The position numbers and the translations under genes were made by a program. From assembly GCF_000143145.1 (NCBI RefSeq), contig NC_014313.1, forward strand, positions 1,922,001-1,986,000: 64,000 nucleotides of DNA. Direction: 5' to 3'. The notes under the pieces were generated by a model. The model did not search any database and was not told the origin of the DNA. It saw nothing but the letters and a program-made list of their open reading frames with translations. Below are positions 46,378 to 58,114 of this stretch, one piece after another. Source of the stretch: Hyphomicrobium denitrificans ATCC 51888 (GTDB lineage Bacteria > Pseudomonadota > Alphaproteobacteria > Rhizobiales > Hyphomicrobiaceae). Every line of letters starts with the position of its first letter. The first letter of the stretch is position 1.

Positions 46378-47150
46378 GCATCCCCATTTGGCGTGTCCGC
46401 GCCGCCGAGCGCCACGTCGCCGTGATTGATCTCTCGCAGCTCGCCGCCGACCTCTGCAAGCAACGCCCCATTGTCGGCAAGCCCGCGATATGTCCCGCGA
46501 ATTGGTCCGTCAATCGAATTGACGGAAATTGCTTCGCCGATCGGACCCGCCCGTTCCATCCAGGCGCGCCGGACGGCTGCGAAGTCGTCACCGTCCTTCC
46601 AGACGTCGAGCCACTGCGGGAATTGCCCGGCCAGAGCGTCGAGTAAAGTTGCAGCTACTGGCGCTTGCGCGTGCTGGCTGAGAGCGGTCGCCGCGCGGCC
46701 GAGGTCATCGGGATACGACGCGAGGTTCAAGCCAAAGCCCACGACCGCGAGGAAACCGGGGCTTCCGCGCGCAGTGGTGCTTTCGACCAGAATGCCCCCC
46801 ATCTTGGCAGTCCCCATCAGAATGTCGTTCGGCCATTTGAGGCGAAGCGGGGCGTCCTGCGCAAGGTCCGTCGAGGCGCGAATGGCCTCGAAAAGCGAGA
46901 TTCCCGCGATGAGTGACAATTGTCCCGCTTTTTCCATCGGCGCGGAGCAGCAGAAGGCAATGCTCGTATAGAGGTTTCCTTCCGGCGAGACCCACGAGCG
47001 ACCGGCGCGGCCGCGACCCGCCGTCTGCCGGCGGGCGATCACCCAGAGCGGCAGCGCCTCGCCCTTGAGAGCGAGGCGCATGGCGTCGGCGTTGGTCGAT
47101 TGCGTTTCGTCGATGTGCAGGATGCGCGGTGCGGGTTGAGCATCCATCAT
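46374..47150 (-). CDS. birA: Biotin--[acetyl-CoA-carboxylase] ligase
   Basis: Product of 258 aa. The catalytic core has the GRGRAGRSWVSPEGNLYTSI loop, LKWPNDILMGTAKMGGILVE and GFGLNL. A C-terminal SH3-like domain follows (GPIRGTYRGLADNGALLAEV). There is no N-terminal HTH domain, so it is a class I ligase without repressor function. It attaches biotin to carboxyl carrier protein. Located 4 bp after nuoN and overlapping rnj, as in several alphaproteobacteria. Confidence 0.95.
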   Translation of the reverse strand: MMDAQPAPRILHIDETQSTNADAMRLALKGEALPLWVIARRQTAGRGRAGRSWVSPEGNLYTSIAFCCSAPMEKAGQLSLIAGISLFEAIRASTDLAQDAPLRLKWPNDILMGTAKMGGILVESTTARGSPGFLAVVGFGLNLASYPDDLGRAATALSQHAQAPVAATLLDALAGQFPQWLDVWKDGDDFAAVRRAWMERAGPIGEAISVNSIDGPIRGTYRGLADNGALLAEVGGELREINHGDVALGGADTPNGDA

Positions 47151-47154
47151 TGCG

Positions 47155-48615
47155 CTAGAGCGCGTGCGCCGGCGTCAGCACGGCTGCTGCCGCTGTCGCC
47201 GCATCGACAAGCGTTCCGCCGATGAACGGCAGGACGAACAGAACGATGAAAGCCGCCGAGAGAATCATGACCGCGGAGATCTTGCCCTCACGCGGCTGGA
47301 AGGCCTCGGCGCTGTCGTCGAAGAACATGATCTTGACGATGCGCAGATAGTAGAACGCGCCGACGACGCTGGTCACGACGCCGATGACGGCCAGCGGATA
47401 AAGGCCCGCTTTGATGGCGGCGAGGAAGACGTACCACTTCGCCCAGAAGCCCGCGAGCGGCGGAATTCCGGCGAGCGAGAACATCAGGATTCCAAGGATC
47501 GACGCGTAGGTCAGGTCCGTTTTCGCGAGGCCTGCGAGATCGGAGATATTCTCGACGTTCTCGCCCTTGCGGCGCATCGCGAGCACGCAGGCGAAGGCGC
47601 CGAGCGTCATCGCAACGTAGATGGCGAGATACAGCAGCACGCCCGCCGTGCCTTCGGTGTTGTTGGCCGCGAGGCCGACGAGCGCAAACCCGATATGGCC
47701 GATCGCGGAGTACGCGAACAGGCGCTTGATGTTCGTCTGGCCGATCGCGGCGAAGGCGCCGAGCGCCATCGAGGCAATCGAGAGGAAGATGATGATCTGC
47801 TGCCATTGTCCCGGCACGCCGGGCATGGCGGCCTGGGTGAAGCGCACGACCATGGCGATCGCGGCGACCTTGGCAGCGCTCGCGAGGAACACCGTCACCG
47901 GCGTCGGCGCGCCCTGGTAGACGTCCGGCGTCCACATGTGGAACGGCACCGACGAAATCTTGAACGCAAGCCCGACGAGCACGAAGACGAGACCAAACGT
48001 CAGACCGATGTTTGCTGCCATCTCGGGAAGCTGCGTCGCCGCCGCGATGGCGCCATAGCCGGTCGCGCCGGTAACGCCGTAAAGCAACGAAGCACCATAG
48101 AGAAAGAGGCCCGACGCGAGCGCGCTCAGAACGAAATACTTGAGACCGGCTTCGCTCGATCGCACGTTGTCGCGCTTGAAGGCGGTGATGACGTAGAGCG
48201 AAAGGTTCTGCAGTTCGAGCCCGAGATAGAGCGTGATCAGATCGTTCGCCGACACCATCAGCATCATGCCGAGCGCGGCGAGCAGAACGAGCACCGGATA
48301 TTCGAACACCAGCAGCTTGGCGCGGGCAAAGCTGTCGAAGGTCAGAATGAGCGCCACGATCGCGGCGACCAGGATCATGATCTTGAAGAAGCGCGTCAGC
48401 GGATCCGATACGAATGCACCCTCGAACGCCTGCGAAACGCCGGTCTGCTGAAACAGCGCGACGATCGCCGCGCCGAGCACGCCGATGGTAAGCCAGCCGA
48501 TGAAGCGGCCGGTCTTCTCGCCTTCAGGGCTGAAGACGCCGAGCATCAGCAGCGCCAGGGCGCCGAGCGCCAGGATCAGCTCCGGCGAGATGATGTTGAG
48601 TAGCGCGCTGTCCAT
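47155..48615 (-). CDS. nuoN: NADH-quinone oxidoreductase subunit N
   Basis: Product of 486 aa with about 14 membrane helices. It is one of three antiporter-like proton-pumping subunits of complex I. Typical stretches: LGLELQNLSLYVITAFKRDN, AFKISSVPFHMWTPDVYQGAPTPVT, LFAYSAIGHIGFALVG and GIPPLAGFWAKWYVFLAAI. It is the last nuo gene of the cluster. Confidence 0.98.
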   Translation of the reverse strand: MDSALLNIISPELILALGALALLMLGVFSPEGEKTGRFIGWLTIGVLGAAIVALFQQTGVSQAFEGAFVSDPLTRFFKIMILVAAIVALILTFDSFARAKLLVFEYPVLVLLAALGMMLMVSANDLITLYLGLELQNLSLYVITAFKRDNVRSSEAGLKYFVLSALASGLFLYGASLLYGVTGATGYGAIAAATQLPEMAANIGLTFGLVFVLVGLAFKISSVPFHMWTPDVYQGAPTPVTVFLASAAKVAAIAMVVRFTQAAMPGVPGQWQQIIIFLSIASMALGAFAAIGQTNIKRLFAYSAIGHIGFALVGLAANNTEGTAGVLLYLAIYVAMTLGAFACVLAMRRKGENVENISDLAGLAKTDLTYASILGILMFSLAGIPPLAGFWAKWYVFLAAIKAGLYPLAVIGVVTSVVGAFYYLRIVKIMFFDDSAEAFQPREGKISAVMILSAAFIVLFVLPFIGGTLVDAATAAAAVLTPAHAL

Positions 48616-48626
48616 CGGTCAATTCC

Positions 48627-50114
48627 TCATGGCGCCAGGAGAGCGGCGGCCGTGTTCTGGGCATCCTGATAGTTCTGGACGAGATTCTTGACCGACGCCG
48701 CCGTCACATCGAGCACGGGCGCGGGATAGAATCCGTAATAGATCGTCAGCAATATCAGCGGCGCTAGGATCGCGATCTCCCGCGGCGAGAGATCGAGAAT
48801 GCTCCGGAGATTGGCTTTCTCGAGCACGCCGAAAACTACGCGCCGATAGAGATAGAGCGCGTACGCCGCCGACAGGATGATGCCGGTCGTCGCCAGGATC
48901 GCAACCCAGGTGTTGGATTTGAAGGCCGCCATCAGCGTCAGGAATTCGCCGATGAAGCCGCTGGTGCCGGGCAGTCCGACGTTGGCCATCGTGAAAATCA
49001 TGAACGCCACAGCGTATTTCGGCATTCGCTCGACTAGTCCGCCGTAGGCAGAAATTTCGCGCGTGTGCATCCGGTCGTAAATGACACCGACACACAGGAA
49101 CAGCGCGGACGACACGAGGCCGTGCGACAGCATCTGGAAGATCGCGCCGTCGATGCCCTGCTGCGAGCCAGTGAAAATGCCCATCGTCACGTAGCCCATG
49201 TGGGCAACGGACGAATAGGCGATCAGCTTCTTCATGTCCTCCTGCACGAGCGCCACCAGCGACGTGTAGATGATCGCGATGATCGACAGCGAGAAGACCA
49301 GCGGCGCGAGATCGGCCGAGGCATTCGGGAACATCGGCAGCGAGAAGCGCAGGAAGCCGTAGCCACCCATTTTCAAGAGAATGCCGGCGAGAATGACGGA
49401 GCCTGCCGTCGGCGCTTCGACGTGCGCGTCGGGAAGCCAGGTGTGCACCGGCCACATCGGCATCTTCACCGCGAACGAGGCGAAGAAGGCGATCCACAGC
49501 CACCACTGCATGTCAGGCGGGAACTTGGTCTGCAGAAGCGTCGGAATGTCCGTCGTTCCCGCGTGCCAGTACATCGCCATCATCGCGAGCAGCATCAGCA
49601 CAGAGCCGAGCAGCGTGTAGAGGAAGAACTTGAAGCTGGCGTAGACGCGCCGCTTGCCGCCCCAGACGCCGATGATGATGAACATCGGGATGAGGCCGCC
49701 CTCGAAGAACAGGTAGAACAGCACGAGATCGAGCGCCGAGAACACGCCGAGCATCAGCGTTTCGAGCACGAGGAACGCGATCATGTATTCCTTGACGCGG
49801 TTCTCGACCGACACCCAGCTCGCGAGGATGCAGAGCGGCATCAGGAACGTCGTCAGGATGATGAACAGCATCGAGATGCCGTCGACGCCGAGCTTGTACT
49901 TCAGCGATCCGAGCCAGGCGTGTTCCTCGACGAACTGGAAGCCCGACTGGGTTGTGTCGAAGTTCCACCAGATCAGCAGCGAAACGGCGAACGTGACCAA
50001 TGTCGTCCAGAGCGCGATCCAGCGGGCGTTCTGCTTCGCTTCCGCATTCTGCACGGCGATCAGAAGCGCGCCGACGAGCGGCAGGAAGGTGATAACCGAA
50101 AGGATGTTGTTCAT
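48627..50114 (-). CDS. nuoM: NADH-quinone oxidoreductase subunit M
   Basis: Product of 495 aa, an antiporter-like membrane subunit with about 14 helices. Motifs: [63 protein letters not shown] and [15 protein letters not shown]. Its ATG overlaps the nuoL stop (ATGA). Confidence 0.98.
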   Translation of the reverse strand: MNNILSVITFLPLVGALLIAVQNAEAKQNARWIALWTTLVTFAVSLLIWWNFDTTQSGFQFVEEHAWLGSLKYKLGVDGISMLFIILTTFLMPLCILASWVSVENRVKEYMIAFLVLETLMLGVFSALDLVLFYLFFEGGLIPMFIIIGVWGGKRRVYASFKFFLYTLLGSVLMLLAMMAMYWHAGTTDIPTLLQTKFPPDMQWWLWIAFFASFAVKMPMWPVHTWLPDAHVEAPTAGSVILAGILLKMGGYGFLRFSLPMFPNASADLAPLVFSLSIIAIIYTSLVALVQEDMKKLIAYSSVAHMGYVTMGIFTGSQQGIDGAIFQMLSHGLVSSALFLCVGVIYDRMHTREISAYGGLVERMPKYAVAFMIFTMANVGLPGTSGFIGEFLTLMAAFKSNTWVAILATTGIILSAAYALYLYRRVVFGVLEKANLRSILDLSPREIAILAPLILLTIYYGFYPAPVLDVTAASVKNLVQNYQDAQNTAAALLAP

Positions 50115-52069
50115 TTAAACACCCCGGCGAAAAGCCCGTTGTAGGTGAGCCAGGTCATGAGCGCCGCCACTCCCAGCAGCATCGCGAAAGCATAGTGGTA
50201 GAGGTATCCGGTCTGTAGGCGGACGACCCTTTCGGTGACGCGTCCGACACCGGCCGCCGTCCCGTCGATCGCGCCATCGATGATCGCGCCGTCGCCGCCC
50301 TTCCAGAGCAGGCGTCCGATCGCGAACGCCGGGCGCACGAAGATCAGATTGTACAGCTCGTCGAAGTACCACTTGTTGAGCAGGAAGAGATACAGCGGCT
50401 TGAATGCCCGTGCCGTCGCGGCGGGCAGCCAGGGCGCGCCGATGTAATAGACCCAGGCAATGCCGAAGCCGACGAGCATTGCGATGAGCGACGAGTAAGG
50501 CACCCATCCAGGCACATCATGCATTTCGTGCAGAATGTGGTTCGTCTCGGAACGGAAGAGCGCCGCGCCCCAGAACTCATTCTCGTGATGTCCGATGAAG
50601 TAGCCGGAGAACACGACGCCGGCGAAGATCGCGCCGGCCGACAACACGGCGAGCGGCAGCATCATCGTCCACGGGCTCTCGTGCGCGTGATCGTAGGTAT
50701 GATGATCGGCGCGGGTCTTTCCATAGAACGTCATGAAGATGAGACGCCACGAGTAGAACGACGTCATCAGCGCGCCAACGACGAGAAGCCAGAAGGCGTA
50801 GTTATTCGGCGTCTGAGCCGCATACGCTCCTTCGATGATCGCGTCCTTGGAATAGAAGCCAGCGAAACCCGTCAGATGCGGGATGCCGACGCCGGTGATC
50901 GCCAGCGTGCCGATCAGCATGGCCGCGAACGTCCACGGGATCTTCTTGCGCAGCCCGCCCATCATCCGCATGTCCTGCTCGTGATGCATGGCGTGGATGA
51001 CCGAGCCCGAGCCGAGGAACAGAAGCGCCTTGAAGAACGCGTGCGTAAAGAGGTGGAAGATCGCGACGCCGTAAGCGCCGATCCCGCAGGCGACAAACAT
51101 GTAGCCAAGCTGCGAGCACGTCGAATAGGCGACGACGCGCTTGATGTCGTTCTGGACGAGGCCGACGGTCGCCGCGAAGAACGCCGTAATGGCGCCGATC
51201 AGCGTCACGAATTTCAGCGCCTCGGGCGCCAGTTCGAAAATCGGCGACAGCCGCGCGACCATGAACACGCCGGCGGTGACCATCGTCGCGGCATGGATCA
51301 GCGCCGAGACAGGCGTCGGACCTTCCATCGCGTCCGGAAGCCAGGTGTGCAGCAGGAACTGCGCCGACTTACCCATCGCACCCATGAAGAGCAGCAGCGA
51401 GAGCGTCGTCAGGATGTCGAGTTCGTATCCGGCGAAGACGAAGGTCTTGCCGACGGCGGTCGGCACGGCGGCGAACAGCGCGTCGAGATTGACCGTATTG
51501 AAGACGAAGAACAGCCCAAAGATGCCGAGCGCGAAGCCGAAGTCGCCGACGCGGTTGACGACGAACGCCTTGATGGCAGCCGCATTGGCCGACGGCTTTT
51601 TATACCAGAAGCCGATGAGCAGATACGATGCGAGGCCGACGCCTTCCCATCCGAAGAACATCTGGACGAGGTTGTTGCTCGTCACCAGCGTCAACATCGC
51701 GAACGTGAACAGCGACAGATACGCGAAGAAGCGCGGGCGCGAGTCGTCCTCGTGCATGTAGCCGATGGAATAGAGGTGCACGAGCGAGGACACGGTCGTC
51801 ACGACAACGAGCATGACCGCCGTCAGCGTGTCGATCTTCAGCGCCCAGGAGGTGTCGAGTTCGCCCGACGTGATCCAGCGGAACAGCGTGACGGTGTGCG
51901 TCTCATGTCCGAGCGCGACCTGAACGAACGTGACCCATGAGAGCGCCGCCGCAATAATCAGCAGCGCCGTCGTGATGACTTCGCTCGGACGGTCTCCGAT
52001 GATGCGACCGAAGAGGCCAGCGATAAGCGCGCCGGCAAGCGGCAGCAGAACAATCGTCGCGTAGATCAT
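50111..52069 (-). CDS. nuoL: NADH-quinone oxidoreductase subunit L
   Basis: Product of 652 aa, the largest antiporter-like subunit. Motifs: [51 protein letters not shown] and [18 protein letters not shown]. The C-terminal lateral helix region reaches across NuoM and NuoN in known structures. Followed by an ATGA overlap with nuoM and preceded by an 86-bp gap after nuoK. Confidence 0.98.
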   Translation of the reverse strand: MIYATIVLLPLAGALIAGLFGRIIGDRPSEVITTALLIIAAALSWVTFVQVALGHETHTVTLFRWITSGELDTSWALKIDTLTAVMLVVVTTVSSLVHLYSIGYMHEDDSRPRFFAYLSLFTFAMLTLVTSNNLVQMFFGWEGVGLASYLLIGFWYKKPSANAAAIKAFVVNRVGDFGFALGIFGLFFVFNTVNLDALFAAVPTAVGKTFVFAGYELDILTTLSLLLFMGAMGKSAQFLLHTWLPDAMEGPTPVSALIHAATMVTAGVFMVARLSPIFELAPEALKFVTLIGAITAFFAATVGLVQNDIKRVVAYSTCSQLGYMFVACGIGAYGVAIFHLFTHAFFKALLFLGSGSVIHAMHHEQDMRMMGGLRKKIPWTFAAMLIGTLAITGVGIPHLTGFAGFYSKDAIIEGAYAAQTPNNYAFWLLVVGALMTSFYSWRLIFMTFYGKTRADHHTYDHAHESPWTMMLPLAVLSAGAIFAGVVFSGYFIGHHENEFWGAALFRSETNHILHEMHDVPGWVPYSSLIAMLVGFGIAWVYYIGAPWLPAATARAFKPLYLFLLNKWYFDELYNLIFVRPAFAIGRLLWKGGDGAIIDGAIDGTAAGVGRVTERVVRLQTGYLYHYAFAMLLGVAALMTWLTYNGLFAGVFK

Positions 52070-52155
52070 GCGGAAACAATCCCCCTATTCCCGTCATGCC
52101 CCTCGTTCGTGGCGAGAGCGTACGACACGTGTCGTTGCCAGAACCCGATCACGTC

Positions 52156-52464
52156 TCACCCCTTCATCATGTTGACGTCTTCGACCGCGATCGAACCCCG
52201 ATTGCGGTAGTAGACGACGATGATTGCGAGGCCGATCGCGGATTCGGCGGCGGCAACCGTCAGCACGAACAGCGCGAACACCTGGCCGACGAGATCGGCG
52301 TTGAAATGCGAGAACGCGACCAGATTGATGTTCACGGCGAGCAGGATCAGCTCGATCGACATCAGGATGACGATCACGTTCTTGCGGTTAATGAAGATGC
52401 CGAAGACGCCGAGCGTGAACAGGCAGGCGGCGACCGTCAGATAATGTCCGAGTCCGATGGTCAT
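52156..52464 (-). CDS. nuoK: NADH-quinone oxidoreductase subunit K
   Basis: Product of 102 aa with three membrane helices and buried glutamates in [13 protein letters not shown] and [13 protein letters not shown], which are part of the proton path. Its ATG overlaps the nuoJ stop (ATGA). Confidence 0.98.
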   Translation of the reverse strand: MTIGLGHYLTVAACLFTLGVFGIFINRKNVIVILMSIELILLAVNINLVAFSHFNADLVGQVFALFVLTVAAAESAIGLAIIVVYYRNRGSIAVEDVNMMKG

Positions 52465-53111
52465 TCCACAGCCTCCGCGCGCTTGCTCGCGGCGGGGACG
52501 ACCGATCCGCCGGTTGGAACTTTCACGACTTCGAGCGTCTTGGCCGGATCGCGCGATACCTGGGCTGCGATCGACTGGCGCTTGACGTTGGTGCGGTGCT
52601 TCAAGGTCAGCACGATGGCGCCGATCATCGCGACCAGCAGGATCATGCCGGACGCCTGAAACAGATAGACGTACTTCGTATAAAGGATCTGTCCGAGCGC
52701 CGCGGTGTTGGTGAGTGTCGATCCCGCAGCCGGCATCGGCGCCGCGACATTGACGGTTGGCGCGATGCTGAATCCGCGGAAGCTGAAGAGAGCGACGAGC
52801 TCGGCGAGCACAACGCCGCCGACGATGGCGCCGATCTTGGCGTTCTTGATGAAGCCCGCTTTCAGCTCGGCAAAGTCGACGTCGAGCATCATGACGACGA
52901 ACAGGAAGATCACCGACACGGCCCCGACGTAGACGATGACGAGGAGCATCGCGAGGAATTCAGCGCCGAGCAGCAGGAAAAGTCCGGCGGCGTTGAAGAA
53001 CGCCAGGACGAGAAACAGCACCGCGTGCACGGGATTTCTGGCGAGGATGACCATCGCGCCGGACGCTACCGCCAACACCGCAAAGAGATAGAAGAAACCT
53101 GCCTCCGCCAT
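52461..53111 (-). CDS. nuoJ: NADH-quinone oxidoreductase subunit J
   Basis: Product of 216 aa with five membrane helices. The conserved third helix region [21 protein letters not shown] is clear. Residues after about 180 form a polar cytoplasmic tail. Followed directly by nuoK. Confidence 0.97.
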   Translation of the reverse strand: MAEAGFFYLFAVLAVASGAMVILARNPVHAVLFLVLAFFNAAGLFLLLGAEFLAMLLVIVYVGAVSVIFLFVVMMLDVDFAELKAGFIKNAKIGAIVGGVVLAELVALFSFRGFSIAPTVNVAAPMPAAGSTLTNTAALGQILYTKYVYLFQASGMILLVAMIGAIVLTLKHRTNVKRQSIAAQVSRDPAKTLEVVKVPTGGSVVPAASKRAEAVE

Positions 53112-53149
53112 CGTTCTCGTTCTTCCTGTTATCCCGTCGGATGGGCGAT

Positions 53150-53638
53150 TTAGCGATACTTCGCGTCGAGCGCGATGTTCTTCGCGATCTCACGTTCCCA
53201 GCGATCGCCGTTCGAAAGCAACCGCTCCTTATCGTAGAAAAGCTCTTCGCGCGTTTCCGTCGCGAACTCGAAATTCGGTCCCTCGACGATGGCGTCCACG
53301 GGGCAAGCCTCCTGGCACAGCCCGCAATAGATGCATTTCGTCATGTCGATGTCGTAACGCGTGGTGCGGCGGGTGCCATCGTTGCGGCGCGGTCCGGCCT
53401 CGATGGTGATCGCCTGCGCGGGGCAGATCGCTTCGCAAAGCTTGCAGGCGATGCAGCGCTCTTCGCCATTGGGATAGCGACGAAGCGCGTGCTCGCCACG
53501 GAAGCGCGGCGAAAGCGGGCCTTTTTCGTACGGATAGTTCAGCGTTTTCTTCGGCGCGAAGAAATAGCGGAGCGTCAGCACGAACGCCACGACGATTTCC
53601 GTCAGGAACAGCGACTTTGCAGCGCGAGCAACGCTCAT
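53150..53638 (-). CDS. nuoI: NADH-quinone oxidoreductase subunit I
   Basis: Product of 162 aa. Two [4Fe-4S] cluster motifs, [15 protein letters not shown] and [15 protein letters not shown], carry electrons between NuoG and NuoB. The N-terminal amphipathic helix ([22 protein letters not shown]) is typical. ATG 53638 overlaps the nuoH stop (ATGA); the frame extends upstream inside nuoH but that part is not used. Confidence 0.98.
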   Translation of the reverse strand: MSVARAAKSLFLTEIVVAFVLTLRYFFAPKKTLNYPYEKGPLSPRFRGEHALRRYPNGEERCIACKLCEAICPAQAITIEAGPRRNDGTRRTTRYDIDMTKCIYCGLCQEACPVDAIVEGPNFEFATETREELFYDKERLLSNGDRWEREIAKNIALDAKYR

Positions 53639-54705
53639 GACAAAAATCCTCCGAACCTGAGCACTGCGGCCGTGACCACGACCATGAGCAGTGACAGCGG
53701 CAGAAACACCTTCCAGCCGAGGCGCATCAGCTGGTCGTAGCGATAGCGCGGCAACAGCGCCTTCATCATCGCGAACATGAAAAAGACGAAGACGACCTTG
53801 GCGAGGAACCAGAAGAAGCCCGGGATCGCGTTCAGCGGCCAGACGTCGAGCGGCGGCAGCCAGCCTCCGAGGAACAGGATCGTCGTCAGCGCGCACATCG
53901 TGACGATCGCGACGTACTCGCCCAGCATGTAGAGCAGATACGGGGTCGATGAATATTCGACCATGAAGCCCGCGACGAGTTCCGATTCCGCTTCGACCAA
54001 GTCGAACGGCGTGCGGTTCGTTTCGGCGAGCGCCGAGATGAAGAACACGACGAACATCGGGAACAGCGGCAGCCAGTACCAATCGAGGAACGAGTTGGTC
54101 AGGCCGGCGCGCGTTCCAAGACCGGCGCGCTGCGCGTTGACGATATCGGTCATGTTGAGCGAGCCGACGCACAGCAACACGCAAATGATGACGAATCCGA
54201 TCGAGACTTCATAGGACACCATCTGCGCTGCAGACCGGAGGCTGCCCATGAACGGATATTTCGAGTTCGACGCCCAGCCGCCCATGATGATGCCGTAGAC
54301 GCCGAGCGAGGAAATCGCGAGCAGATAGAGAATTCCGACGTTCATGTCGGAGATCACCCACTTGCCCCAGATGTTCTGGTCGAGCGGGATGACGGCCCAC
54401 GCCGACAGCGCAAACATCGCGGTCGCGAGCGGCGCGAGCAGGAAGACGGCCTTATCGGCGCCTGCCGGGATCACCGGCTCCTTGAAGACGAATTTCAAAA
54501 GGTCGGCGAACGACTGGAACAAGCCGAACGGCCCGACGACGTTCGGACCGCGGCGCATCTGCACGGCGGCCCAGACCTTGCGGTCGAACAGCAGCAGAAA
54601 AGCGATGATGACCAAAAGTCCGACAAGCACGGCCAGCGATCCCACGAGGAGGATCAGCAGGTTCCAGCCGTAGTCGGTCATGAATGTTTGCAGGGTCTCG
54701 AGCAT
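53635..54705 (-). CDS. nuoH: NADH-quinone oxidoreductase subunit H
   Basis: Product of 356 aa with eight or nine membrane helices. It forms the quinone entrance with NuoB and NuoD. Signatures: [20 protein letters not shown] near the N-terminus, [23 protein letters not shown] and [27 protein letters not shown]. Confidence 0.98.
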   Translation of the reverse strand: MLETLQTFMTDYGWNLLILLVGSLAVLVGLLVIIAFLLLFDRKVWAAVQMRRGPNVVGPFGLFQSFADLLKFVFKEPVIPAGADKAVFLLAPLATAMFALSAWAVIPLDQNIWGKWVISDMNVGILYLLAISSLGVYGIIMGGWASNSKYPFMGSLRSAAQMVSYEVSIGFVIICVLLCVGSLNMTDIVNAQRAGLGTRAGLTNSFLDWYWLPLFPMFVVFFISALAETNRTPFDLVEAESELVAGFMVEYSSTPYLLYMLGEYVAIVTMCALTTILFLGGWLPPLDVWPLNAIPGFFWFLAKVVFVFFMFAMMKALLPRYRYDQLMRLGWKVFLPLSLLMVVVTAAVLRFGGFLS

Positions 54706-54710
54706 CGTTC

Positions 54711-56804
54711 CTATTCCGCCGCGCTGAGCCTCTGGTCGCGGGCGCTTCGAAGCGCACTCATTCCGGCCATGACAGCCGAAGCCCGCGCGACCGCGTTGGT
54801 TAGATAGAAATCTTCAATCGCCGATGCGAAGGCCGTCGCCGTCGGCTGCCCGGAAAGCTTTGCGAGCGTTTCAAGGCCCGACACCGCGCGGGTTTCGACC
54901 GCGTCGATCTCGGCAAGCTGCGGCGCGGCTTTGTACATGGCGGCGCGCAGGTCTTTCAATGTGTCGTAAGGCAGTGTCTTGCCCGCACGCGCGGACAGCG
55001 CGCGCAGGATGGTCCAATCTTCCTTGGCGCTTCCCGGCGAGAACGCCGCCTTGGTCGTCTGCTGGACGCGGCCTTCCGTGTTGACGTAGGTCGCGCCTTT
55101 TTCGGTGTAGGCGGCGCCCGGAAGGATGACGTCAGCGCGCTCCGCGCCGCGATCGCCGTGACTACCCTGGTAAACCACGAAGGCGGTTCCAAGTTTCGAC
55201 AGATCGCTTTCGTCGGCCCCGAGCAGATAGACGAAGTCCATGCCGCCGCCGAGGATGCCGGCGACGTCCTTGCCGCCCTTGCCGGGCACGAAGCCGACAT
55301 CGAGACCGGCGACGCGGCCCGCGGCCGTGTGAAGAACGTTGAAGCCGTTCCATGCCGCGTCCTTGCCGGCCGACACGGCGGTGACGATGCGCGCCGCCAG
55401 CGAAAGCACGGCGAGTCCGTCGGCGCGCGCGAACGCGCCCTGCCCGACGATCAGCATCGGGCGCTCGGCCGATTTCAGAACGTCCGCGAAAGCGTGCTTG
55501 CCGCTCGCGACGTCGGCCAACGTGTCGGGGCCAGCGCCCAGATATTCATATGGGTATGTGAGATCGGCCTTGGCGCCGATGAGCGCGATCTTTGTCGACG
55601 CCGTCCGCCAGCGCTTGCGGATGCGCGCATTGAGCACCGGCGCTTCGAGGCGCGGATTGGAGCCCACGATCAGGATCGCGTCGGCGTGTTCGATGCCTTC
55701 GATCGAGGAATTGAAAACGTAGCTGGCGCGGCCGAGCTTCGGATCGAGCTTGTCTCCGGCCTGGCGGCAATCGATCGAGGTGGCACCGAAGCGCGTCAGC
55801 AGATCCTTCAGCGCGAACATTTCTTCCGCAGCCGCGAGGTCACCCGCGATCGCACCGGTCTTGTCGGGCGAAGCCGCCTTGAGCTTGTCGGCGACGAGGG
55901 CGAGGGCTTCATCCCAGCTCGCAGGCTGGAGCCGCCCGCCCTTGCGGATGTACGGCTGGTCGAGCCGCTGGATTTTCAAGCCATCCGCGACGTGGCGCGT
56001 CTTGTCCGAAATCCATTCCTCGTTCACGGCGTCGTTGTTGCGCGGCAGGATGCGCATGACGGCACCGCCGCGCGTGTCGACGCGAATTGCCGAGCCGACG
56101 GCGTCCATCGCGTCGATCGTCTCAGTCGATTCCATTTCCCACGGACGCGCGGAAAACGCCCACGGCCGATGCGTCAGCGCGCCGACGGGGCAGAGATCGA
56201 CGGCGTTGGCGCTCATCTCCGACATGATGCCGCGTTCGAGATAGGTCGTGATCTCGGCGTCTTCGCCACGTCCGATGAGGCCAAGCTCTTCGACGCCCGC
56301 GACTTCGGTCATGTAACGGACGCAGCGCGTGCAGTGAATGCAGCGCGTCATCATCGTCTTGATCAGCGGACCGATATGTTTCTCTTCGACGGCGCGCTTG
56401 TTCTCATGGTAGCGCGAACCGCCCATGCCAAACGCCATCGCCTGATCCTGCAGATCGCACTCGCCGCCCTGATCGCAGATCGGGCAGTCGAGCGGATGAT
56501 TGATGAGCAGGAATTCCATCACGCCTTCGCGCGCTTTCTTGACCAGCGGCGACGTGGTGCTGATGATCTTCGGAGAGCCGTCCTTGTTCGGCGGCAGATC
56601 GTTGACCAGCATCGCGCAGGATGCGATCGGCTTCGGCGAGCCCTGCACCTCGACAAGGCACATGCGGCAGTTGCCGGCGATCGACAGGCGCTCGTGATAA
56701 CAGAAGCGCGGGATGACGGCGCCGGCGATCTCGCAGGCGTGCATCAGCGTCGTGCCGTCTTCGACCTCGATTGCCTTGCCGTCGACTATCAGTTGCTTTG
56801 GCAT
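54711..56804 (-). CDS. nuoG: NADH-quinone oxidoreductase subunit G
   Basis: Product of 697 aa, the size of the mitochondrial 75-kDa subunit. The N-terminus binds a [2Fe-2S] cluster ([20 protein letters not shown]). Two [4Fe-4S] sites follow: the His-ligated type around [14 protein letters not shown] and the group [16 protein letters not shown]. The rest is the molybdopterin-oxidoreductase-like domain, without the cofactor. It carries electrons from NuoF to NuoI. Confidence 0.98.
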   Translation of the reverse strand: MPKQLIVDGKAIEVEDGTTLMHACEIAGAVIPRFCYHERLSIAGNCRMCLVEVQGSPKPIASCAMLVNDLPPNKDGSPKIISTTSPLVKKAREGVMEFLLINHPLDCPICDQGGECDLQDQAMAFGMGGSRYHENKRAVEEKHIGPLIKTMMTRCIHCTRCVRYMTEVAGVEELGLIGRGEDAEITTYLERGIMSEMSANAVDLCPVGALTHRPWAFSARPWEMESTETIDAMDAVGSAIRVDTRGGAVMRILPRNNDAVNEEWISDKTRHVADGLKIQRLDQPYIRKGGRLQPASWDEALALVADKLKAASPDKTGAIAGDLAAAEEMFALKDLLTRFGATSIDCRQAGDKLDPKLGRASYVFNSSIEGIEHADAILIVGSNPRLEAPVLNARIRKRWRTASTKIALIGAKADLTYPYEYLGAGPDTLADVASGKHAFADVLKSAERPMLIVGQGAFARADGLAVLSLAARIVTAVSAGKDAAWNGFNVLHTAAGRVAGLDVGFVPGKGGKDVAGILGGGMDFVYLLGADESDLSKLGTAFVVYQGSHGDRGAERADVILPGAAYTEKGATYVNTEGRVQQTTKAAFSPGSAKEDWTILRALSARAGKTLPYDTLKDLRAAMYKAAPQLAEIDAVETRAVSGLETLAKLSGQPTATAFASAIEDFYLTNAVARASAVMAGMSALRSARDQRLSAAE

Positions 56805-56822
56805 TGCTCGTTGTCCGCCGCC

Positions 56823-58109
56823 CTACTCCGCCGCCACGCGCGCGTGCTTCGCCTGATACTGGTCGATGCGCTCTTCGATGACGGGACGGAAATTCTTGAT
56901 CAGTCCCTGCACCGGCCAAGCCGCCGCATCGCCCAGCGCACAAATCGTGTGGCCTTCAATCTGCTTCGTGACGTCAAAGAGAAGATCGATCTCGCGCTTT
57001 TCCGCCTGCCCGCGCTCCATGCGCTCGAGCACACGCCACATCCAGCCGGTGCCTTCGCGGCACGGCGTGCACTGGCCGCAGCTCTCGTGCTTATAGAAGT
57101 ACGCGATGCGCCGGATGGCTCCGATGATGTCCGTCGACTTGTCCATGACGATGATCGCCGCGGTGCCGAGGCCGGAGCCGAGCTTGCCGAGCGCGTCGAA
57201 ATCCATCGTCACGTTCATCGCCTGCTCGGCAGTGATGCAACGCACGGACGATCCGCCGGGAATGACCGCCAGCAGGTTGTCCCAGCCGCCGCGAATGCCG
57301 CCGCAGTGCTTGTCGATCAGTTCCTTGAGCGGAATGCCCATCTCTTCTTCGACGGTGCACGGCCGCTCGACGTGACCGGAAATCTGGAACAGCTTGGTGC
57401 CGGTGTTGTTCGGCAGGCCGAGCGCTGCGAACCAGTTCGCGCCACGGCGCAGAATTTCGCCGGTGACGGCGATACTCTCGACGTTGTTGATCGTGGTCGG
57501 TGCGCCGTAAAGACCGACGTTGGCGGGGAACGGCGGCTTCAGACGCGGCTGGCCCTTCTTGCCTTCGATGCTTTCGAGCATCGCGGTTTCTTCGCCGCAA
57601 ATGTAGGCGCCGGCGCCGTGATGAACGTAGAGATCGAAGTCCCAGCCGTGGACGTTATTCTTGCCGATCAGCTTCGCCGCATAGGCTTCGTCGATGGCGC
57701 GCTGCAGCGCCTCGCGCTCGCGGATGTATTCGCCGCGCACGTAGATGTAGCTCGTGTGGGCGCGCATCGCGAAGGCTGCGAGCAGCGCTCCCTCGATCAG
57801 AAGATGCGGATCGTGCCGCATGATCTCGCGGTCCTTGCAGGACCCCGGCTCCGACTCGTCGGCGTTGATGACGAGATAGCTCGGGCGATGATCCGCCTTC
57901 GGCATGAACGACCACTTGAGGCCCGTCGGAAAGCCAGCGCCGCCGCGTCCGCGCAGGCCCGACTTCTTCACCTCGTCGATGATGTAGTCGTGACCCTTGT
58001 CGATGAAGAACTTCGTGCCGTCCCAGGCGCCACGGCTGATCGCGCCCTTGAGGCGCGCGTCATGGAAGCCATAAAGATTTCGAAAGATGCGATCGCGGTC
58101 ATGAAGCAT
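56823..58109 (-). CDS. nuoF: NADH-quinone oxidoreductase subunit F
   Basis: Product of 428 aa, the NADH- and FMN-binding subunit. The NADH-binding loop is [18 protein letters not shown], the FMN region is [20 protein letters not shown], and the [4Fe-4S] site is [17 protein letters not shown]. It accepts hydride from NADH and passes electrons to NuoG. Confidence 0.98.
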   Translation of the reverse strand: MLHDRDRIFRNLYGFHDARLKGAISRGAWDGTKFFIDKGHDYIIDEVKKSGLRGRGGAGFPTGLKWSFMPKADHRPSYLVINADESEPGSCKDREIMRHDPHLLIEGALLAAFAMRAHTSYIYVRGEYIREREALQRAIDEAYAAKLIGKNNVHGWDFDLYVHHGAGAYICGEETAMLESIEGKKGQPRLKPPFPANVGLYGAPTTINNVESIAVTGEILRRGANWFAALGLPNNTGTKLFQISGHVERPCTVEEEMGIPLKELIDKHCGGIRGGWDNLLAVIPGGSSVRCITAEQAMNVTMDFDALGKLGSGLGTAAIIVMDKSTDIIGAIRRIAYFYKHESCGQCTPCREGTGWMWRVLERMERGQAEKREIDLLFDVTKQIEGHTICALGDAAAWPVQGLIKNFRPVIEERIDQYQAKHARVAAE

Positions 58110-58114
58110 GCGAG

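Noticed and set aside
47164..48603. A 479-codon plus-strand frame
   Set aside because: Antisense of nuoN; composition is nearly all R, D, E and H, as expected of an antisense frame.
53150..54184. Long form of nuoI extending through nuoH
   Set aside because: The upstream part is an Arg-rich shadow of nuoH; ATG 53638 with the ATGA overlap gives the normal 162-aa NuoI.
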